The notes under the pieces: generated by a model
Told to the model about the DNA's origin: nothing
The model's database searches: none
Seen by the model: the letters and a program-made list of their open reading frames with translations, nothing else
Part shown: piece by piece, positions 14,381-17,971 of the stretch
How the letters are laid out: every line of letters begins with the position of its first letter
Numbering within the stretch: the stretch's first letter is position 1
NCBI GenBank assembly: GCA_047623825.1
Contig: JBLHOS010000063.1
Location: 1 to 17,971, forward strand
Direction: 5' to 3'
Length of the DNA stretch: 17,971 nucleotides
Source of the DNA: JBLHOS01 sp047623825
GTDB taxonomy: Bacteria > Pseudomonadota > Alphaproteobacteria > Rhodobacterales > Rhodobacteraceae
Program-made: the position numbers and the translations under genes

Positions 14381-14433
14381 GAATCGCGTCAATTGTTCGG
14401 CTACACTAAGTCATATTGGTGTTAGCTGGACTC
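14381..14433. promoter_or_regulatory. dnaG upstream region with two GANTC sites
   Basis: The 126-bp divergent gap (14336-14461) between the small pilin-like gene and dnaG contains GAATC at 14381-14385 and GACTC at 14429-14433. GANTC is the CcrM methylation target used for cell-cycle control in many alphaproteobacteria. No confident promoter hexamers were found. The link to methylation is inference. Confidence 0.3.
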
Positions 14434-14461
14434 TGGGCGCACACGAATTGATAAAGGTGAC

Positions 14462-16387
14462 ATGAGTCTTCCACCGGGATTTTTGGACGAATTGCGTACC
14501 CGAACCTCGCTGTCGCAGGTTGTCGGGCGCAAAGTCATTTGGGACACTCGAAAATCAAATCAGGGCAAAGGCGATATGTGGGCGCCATGCCCGTTCCATC
14601 AGGAAAAAACTGCCAGCTTTCACGTCGATGATCGCCAAGGATTTTATTATTGCTTTGGATGTCATGCCAAAGGTGATGCGATCGGTTTTGTTAAGGAAAC
14701 TGAGAACGTTAGCTTTATGGAGGCGGTGGAGATCTTGTCGCGTGAGGCCGGGATGCCAATGCCGGAACGCGATCCACAGGCGCAAGAGAAAGCTGATAAA
14801 AGGACCGAACTGTCCCAAGTGACCGAAGCTGCCGTCGGATTTTTCCGCCTGCAGCTGAAAACTGCAGCGGCACAGCCCGCGCGCGATTATCTGGCACGAC
14901 GTGGTTTGGATGAGGCGGCGTTGAGCCGGTTCGAGATTGGATTTGCGCCCTCCGGACAGCAAACGGCATTTCAGGCTTTGATCAGCAAGGGTATCCCTGC
15001 GGACAAGGTGATTGCTGCAGATATCGCGCGACAACCAGATGATGGACGCGCACCCTACGACACATTTCGCGACCGGATCATGTTCCCGATACGCGACGCG
15101 CGCGGGCGCTGTATTGCGTTTGGGGGCCGTGCCATGGCGGCCGACGCACAGGCCAAATACCTCAATAGCCGTGAGACCGATCTGTTCGTCAAAGGTCAAG
15201 CGCTTTACAATCAGGGCCCTTCGCGTGAGGCGGCGGGCAAAGGTCAGCCCCTGATCGTGGCCGAAGGTTATATGGATGTAATTGCGCTTGTATCCGCGGG
15301 GTTTGAGGCAACAGTGGCCCCCCTTGGCACCGCGATCACCGAGGGCCAGTTGCGCCTGATGTGGCGGATCGCAGATGAGCCGATTATCGCGCTGGACGGG
15401 GATACTGCGGGATTGCGCGCGGCGATGCGTCTGATTGATCTGGCGCTGCCGATGCTGGAGCCGGGAAAATCGTTGCGCTTTTGCCTTATGCCTGACGGGC
15501 AGGATCCTGATGATCTAATCCGGTCCAAGGGGCGAGCCGGGATGCAGGCCGCCCTTGATGCCGCTCAGCCAATGGTCAGCCTATTGTGGCAGCGTGAGAC
15601 CGAGGGTCGTGTTTTTGATAGCCCGGAGCGTAAGGCCGCCCTTGATATGGTTTTGCGAACTGCGATCGCCAAAATCCCTGATCCATCGGTTCGGTCGCAT
15701 TACGGTCAGGCGCTCAAGGACCTGCGCTGGCAGTTGTTTCGCCCGACCGGTGCAAGTGGTCCACGCAAAAATGGCAATTGGCGCACCCCCCCGGTGGCTG
15801 CGCCACGGGCTGGCACGAAGAGCTCGGCGCTGGCAGCAGGTACGTTGGCCGAGACCGAATTGCGCGAAGCACTGATCCTGACACTATTGTGCCTGACGCC
15901 GCAGTTGATCGACCGATTTGTCAGTGATTTGGAGCGGTTGAACCCGCAGCGCCCAGACCATCGGCAACTGGTGAACTTTCTGCTGCATACAGAGGCGCGC
16001 AGCCCAGAGGCCGTGGAACACGCATTAACTGCGGCTAATTTGTTGGACAGTCTTGAAAATATGCTCCGTCTTGGTCATGTGCGAATAACTGCCTGTGTCC
16101 GCAATCCTGGCGACCTTGAGAAAACGACCCGATGCTTAAGCGAGGAATTTGCTAAACTATCCGCACGACGTGGGATTGAAAATGAACTTGCCGAGGCGCT
16201 AGAAGACCTTGATACGACAGAAAACTCTCATCTGTCTTGGCGACTAAACCATGCCCTGCAAACCAGGCATGCGGCAGAAACGCCGAACCCAAACGAGACC
16301 GCAGATGCCGGTGAAGACCGTGAGGCGCTGTCAAACGCCATTCGGGAGTTGATTGATGGGAAGGCATGGGAGAAGAAAAACCGCTGA
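14462..16387 (+). CDS. dnaG: DNA primase
   Basis: A 641-residue primase that lays RNA primers at the replication fork. The N-terminal CHC2 zinc finger has ligands C43, H46, C64 and C67 (CPFHQEK, FYYCFGCHAKGD). The catalytic core has ARDYLARRGLDEAALSRFEIGFAP. TOPRIM motifs are VAEGYMDVIAL (about 265-275, metal-binding Glu) and ALDGDTAG (about 309-316, Asp pair). A Gly/Pro-rich linker near 430-460 leads to a C-terminal helicase-binding domain. Length is normal for the family. AAGGTGAC ends directly before ATG 14462, a rather short spacing. rpoD follows after 83 bp, the usual alphaproteobacterial arrangement. Confidence 0.97.
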   Translation: MSLPPGFLDELRTRTSLSQVVGRKVIWDTRKSNQGKGDMWAPCPFHQEKTASFHVDDRQGFYYCFGCHAKGDAIGFVKETENVSFMEAVEILSREAGMPMPERDPQAQEKADKRTELSQVTEAAVGFFRLQLKTAAAQPARDYLARRGLDEAALSRFEIGFAPSGQQTAFQALISKGIPADKVIAADIARQPDDGRAPYDTFRDRIMFPIRDARGRCIAFGGRAMAADAQAKYLNSRETDLFVKGQALYNQGPSREAAGKGQPLIVAEGYMDVIALVSAGFEATVAPLGTAITEGQLRLMWRIADEPIIALDGDTAGLRAAMRLIDLALPMLEPGKSLRFCLMPDGQDPDDLIRSKGRAGMQAALDAAQPMVSLLWQRETEGRVFDSPERKAALDMVLRTAIAKIPDPSVRSHYGQALKDLRWQLFRPTGASGPRKNGNWRTPPVAAPRAGTKSSALAAGTLAETELREALILTLLCLTPQLIDRFVSDLERLNPQRPDHRQLVNFLLHTEARSPEAVEHALTAANLLDSLENMLRLGHVRITACVRNPGDLEKTTRCLSEEFAKLSARRGIENELAEALEDLDTTENSHLSWRLNHALQTRHAAETPNPNETADAGEDREALSNAIRELIDGKAWEKKNR

Positions 16388-16393
16388 GTAGGT

Positions 16394-16446
16394 GTGCGAA
16401 TCAGTGATTCGCGCTAAAAGACCAAAACAATCTACGGTGCGAATCA
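16394..16446. promoter_or_regulatory. GANTC-bearing dyad and direct repeat between dnaG and rpoD
   Basis: A perfect 17-bp dyad, GCGAATCAGTGATTCGC, lies at 16396-16412 (8-bp arms, one central base). It begins 9 bp after the dnaG stop. The 10-mer GTGCGAATCA at 16394-16403 recurs at 16437-16446, 43 bp on, about four helical turns. Each unit contains GANTC, so three sites (16398-16402, 16406-16410, 16441-16445) fall in the 83-bp gap. As RNA the dyad would make an 8-bp stem with a 5-nt loop (one G-U), without a U-tract, so it is a poor intrinsic terminator. An operator or methylation-sensitive promoter for rpoD is more likely; this is inferred. Confidence 0.5.
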
Positions 16447-16470
16447 TCTCGGACCAAAAGGATATCGCGA

Positions 16471-17971
16471 ATGGCCAAAGATACTGACGATCGCAAACCC
16501 GATGTGGATGACGCGGAACATACTCTCGATATGAGCCAATCTGCTGTCAAAAAAATGATCGCGGAGGCCCGGACGCGAGGATACATCACCTACGATCAGC
16601 TGAATGCCGTGCTGCCGCCAGATCAGGTTGGCTCGGAGCAGATCGAGGACGTGATGTCGATGCTGTCTGAAATGGGCATCAACATTATCGAAGACGAAGA
16701 GACCGAAGAAGACGAGAACAAGGGGTCAACCGATCTGGTTCAGACCTCTGCGTCGCGTGAAATGGCGGTGTCTTCGACTGAGACAGAAAAGCTGGATCGT
16801 ACAGACGATCCGGTTCGGATGTACTTGCGCGAAATGGGCTCGGTTGAGTTGCTGTCGCGCGAAGGCGAGATAGCGATCGCCAAGCGGATTGAGGCTGGCC
16901 GGAACACGATGATCGCGGGGCTTTGCGAAAGCCCGCTGACGTTCCAAGCGATCACGATCTGGCGCGAAGAACTGTTGGACGAAGAAATTTTGCTACGAGA
17001 CGTCATCGATCTGGACGCCACATTTGGGCAGCAGATGGAAGAAGATGGCGAAGGAGGCGTGGCTCCGTTGGTTGCGGGTATCAATGTTGCGGTCAAACCG
17101 GCCGCAAGCAGCCCAGATCAGCCAGAGCTTGATGCCGATGGTAATCCTATCAACGACGATGACGACGATGATGAGGACGAGCAGGCCAATATGAGCCTTG
17201 CCGCGATGGAGGCTGCCCTTAAGCCACGCGTTCTGGAAACGTTGGAACTGATTGCGCGCGACTACACGGAATTGTCCGCCATGCAGGATCTTCGGATTTC
17301 GGCAACGTTGAATGAAGACAGTAGTTTTTCGTCCAAAGAAGAAGCGGCCTATCAGAAACTTCGGTCCGAGATTGTGCTGCTAGTCAATGAACTGCATCTG
17401 CACAACAACCGGATCGACGCGCTGATCGATCAGTTATACGGAATCAACCGTCGCGTGATGTCGATCGATAGCGGAATGGTAAAATTAGCCGACCAGGCCC
17501 GGATTAACCGCCGCGAGTTTGTCGATGCGTACCGTGGCCATGAACTGGACCCGACGTGGGTTGATCAAATGCTGGAGAATCCTGGTCGCGGATGGCAGGC
17601 GCTGTTTGAGCGGTCCCGTGATAAGGTGGACGAGCTGCGGTCCGACATGGCCCAAGTTGGCCAATATGTTGGCCTTGATATCTCCGAATTCCGCCGCATC
17701 GTGCAGCAGGTCCAAAAAGGTGAAAAAGAGGCGCGTCAGGCCAAGAAGGAAATGGTTGAGGCCAACCTTCGTCTGGTTATTTCGATCGCCAAGAAATACA
17801 CAAATCGTGGCCTGCAATTCTTGGACCTAATCCAAGAGGGCAATATAGGCCTGATGAAGGCCGTCGATAAATTTGAATATCGCCGCGGTTACAAATTCTC
17901 GACATATGCAACTTGGTGGATCCGTCAGGCGATCACCCGGTCCATCGCGGACCAGGCTCGTACAATCCGTA
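16471..17971 (+). CDS. rpoD: Primary sigma factor RpoD (sigma-70), 5' part
   Basis: The gene is cut by the window end. 500 codons are present from ATG 16471, with AAGGA about 8 nt upstream. Region 1.1 spans about residues 20-75 (AVKKMIAEARTRGYITYDQLNAVLPP). Region 1.2 starts at TDDPVRMYLREMGSVELLSREGE (111-133). A long non-conserved region follows, including an Asp/Glu tract at 229-237. Region 2 begins at about 427 (EMVEANLRLVISIAKKYTNRG) and carries LQFLDLIQEGNIGLMKAVDKFEYRRGYKFSTYATWWIRQAITR, the core-binding and -10-recognition segment, up to the edge. Regions 3 and 4 lie outside. It is the housekeeping sigma factor that gives promoter specificity to RNA polymerase. Confidence 0.97.
   Translation, partial: MAKDTDDRKPDVDDAEHTLDMSQSAVKKMIAEARTRGYITYDQLNAVLPPDQVGSEQIEDVMSMLSEMGINIIEDEETEEDENKGSTDLVQTSASREMAVSSTETEKLDRTDDPVRMYLREMGSVELLSREGEIAIAKRIEAGRNTMIAGLCESPLTFQAITIWREELLDEEILLRDVIDLDATFGQQMEEDGEGGVAPLVAGINVAVKPAASSPDQPELDADGNPINDDDDDDEDEQANMSLAAMEAALKPRVLETLELIARDYTELSAMQDLRISATLNEDSSFSSKEEAAYQKLRSEIVLLVNELHLHNNRIDALIDQLYGINRRVMSIDSGMVKLADQARINRREFVDAYRGHELDPTWVDQMLENPGRGWQALFERSRDKVDELRSDMAQVGQYVGLDISEFRRIVQQVQKGEKEARQAKKEMVEANLRLVISIAKKYTNRGLQFLDLIQEGNIGLMKAVDKFEYRRGYKFSTYATWWIRQAITRSIADQARTIR

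Noticed and set aside
17152..17182. GATGAC-rich short tandem-like repeat inside rpoD
   Set aside because: It encodes the acidic Asp/Glu tract common in the non-conserved region of alphaproteobacterial RpoD; in frame and unremarkable.

Overview
The window looks like chromosomal DNA of a marine-type alphaproteobacterium of the Rhodobacteraceae (Roseobacter group). The evidence is the protein families and their combination: a soxBDAG heterotetrameric sarcosine oxidase operon, Tad-type minor pilins, a LysE/ArgO exporter, and a dnaG followed directly by rpoD without the rpsU found in enterobacteria. No mobile element, phage gene, rRNA, tRNA or CRISPR array was seen. The assignment to family is inference from protein style, not from a marker search.

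Layout. (1) 1-389: the 3' end of yebC, convergent with phzF-like 485-1321 (minus), with a possible bidirectional terminator between them. (2) 1536-4528: three plus-strand membrane transporters in a row (Bcr/CflA MFS, LysE/ArgO, EamA). The MFS gene is divergent from the phzF-like gene, and its N-terminus is unresolved. (3) 4539-5966 (minus): a glutamate/amino-acid dehydrogenase, convergent with the EamA gene across only 10 bp. (4) 6250-8914 (plus): three Tad minor-pilin-like genes, namely a TadG-like von Willebrand A protein, TadE, and a second TadE/TadF-like protein. They lie divergent from the dehydrogenase across a 283-bp AT-rich regulatory gap with two perfect dyads. (5) 9046-14060 (plus): the complete soxB-soxD-soxA-soxG operon, with overlapping or nearly abutting genes. 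(6) 14108-14335 (minus): a 75-residue Flp-pilin-like protein. (7) 14462-16387 dnaG and 16471-17971 the first 500 codons of rpoD (cut by the window edge). A striking dyad and direct repeat carrying GANTC sites lies between them.

How the genes fit together. SoxBDAG demethylates sarcosine to glycine, passing the one-carbon unit to tetrahydrofolate and making peroxide. With the dehydrogenase and the LysE/EamA exporters, the window has a theme of methylated-amine and amino-acid metabolism, although only the sox genes form an obvious operon. The Tad trio lacks the secretion ATPase, platform, peptidase and major pilin genes within the window, so it must work with components encoded elsewhere or have another surface role. 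No clearly new multi-gene system is visible. The most unusual items are the non-canonical prepilin cleavage sites and tyrosine-rich insert in the Tad trio, the Asp+5 Flp-like protein, and the dnaG-rpoD intergenic repeat.
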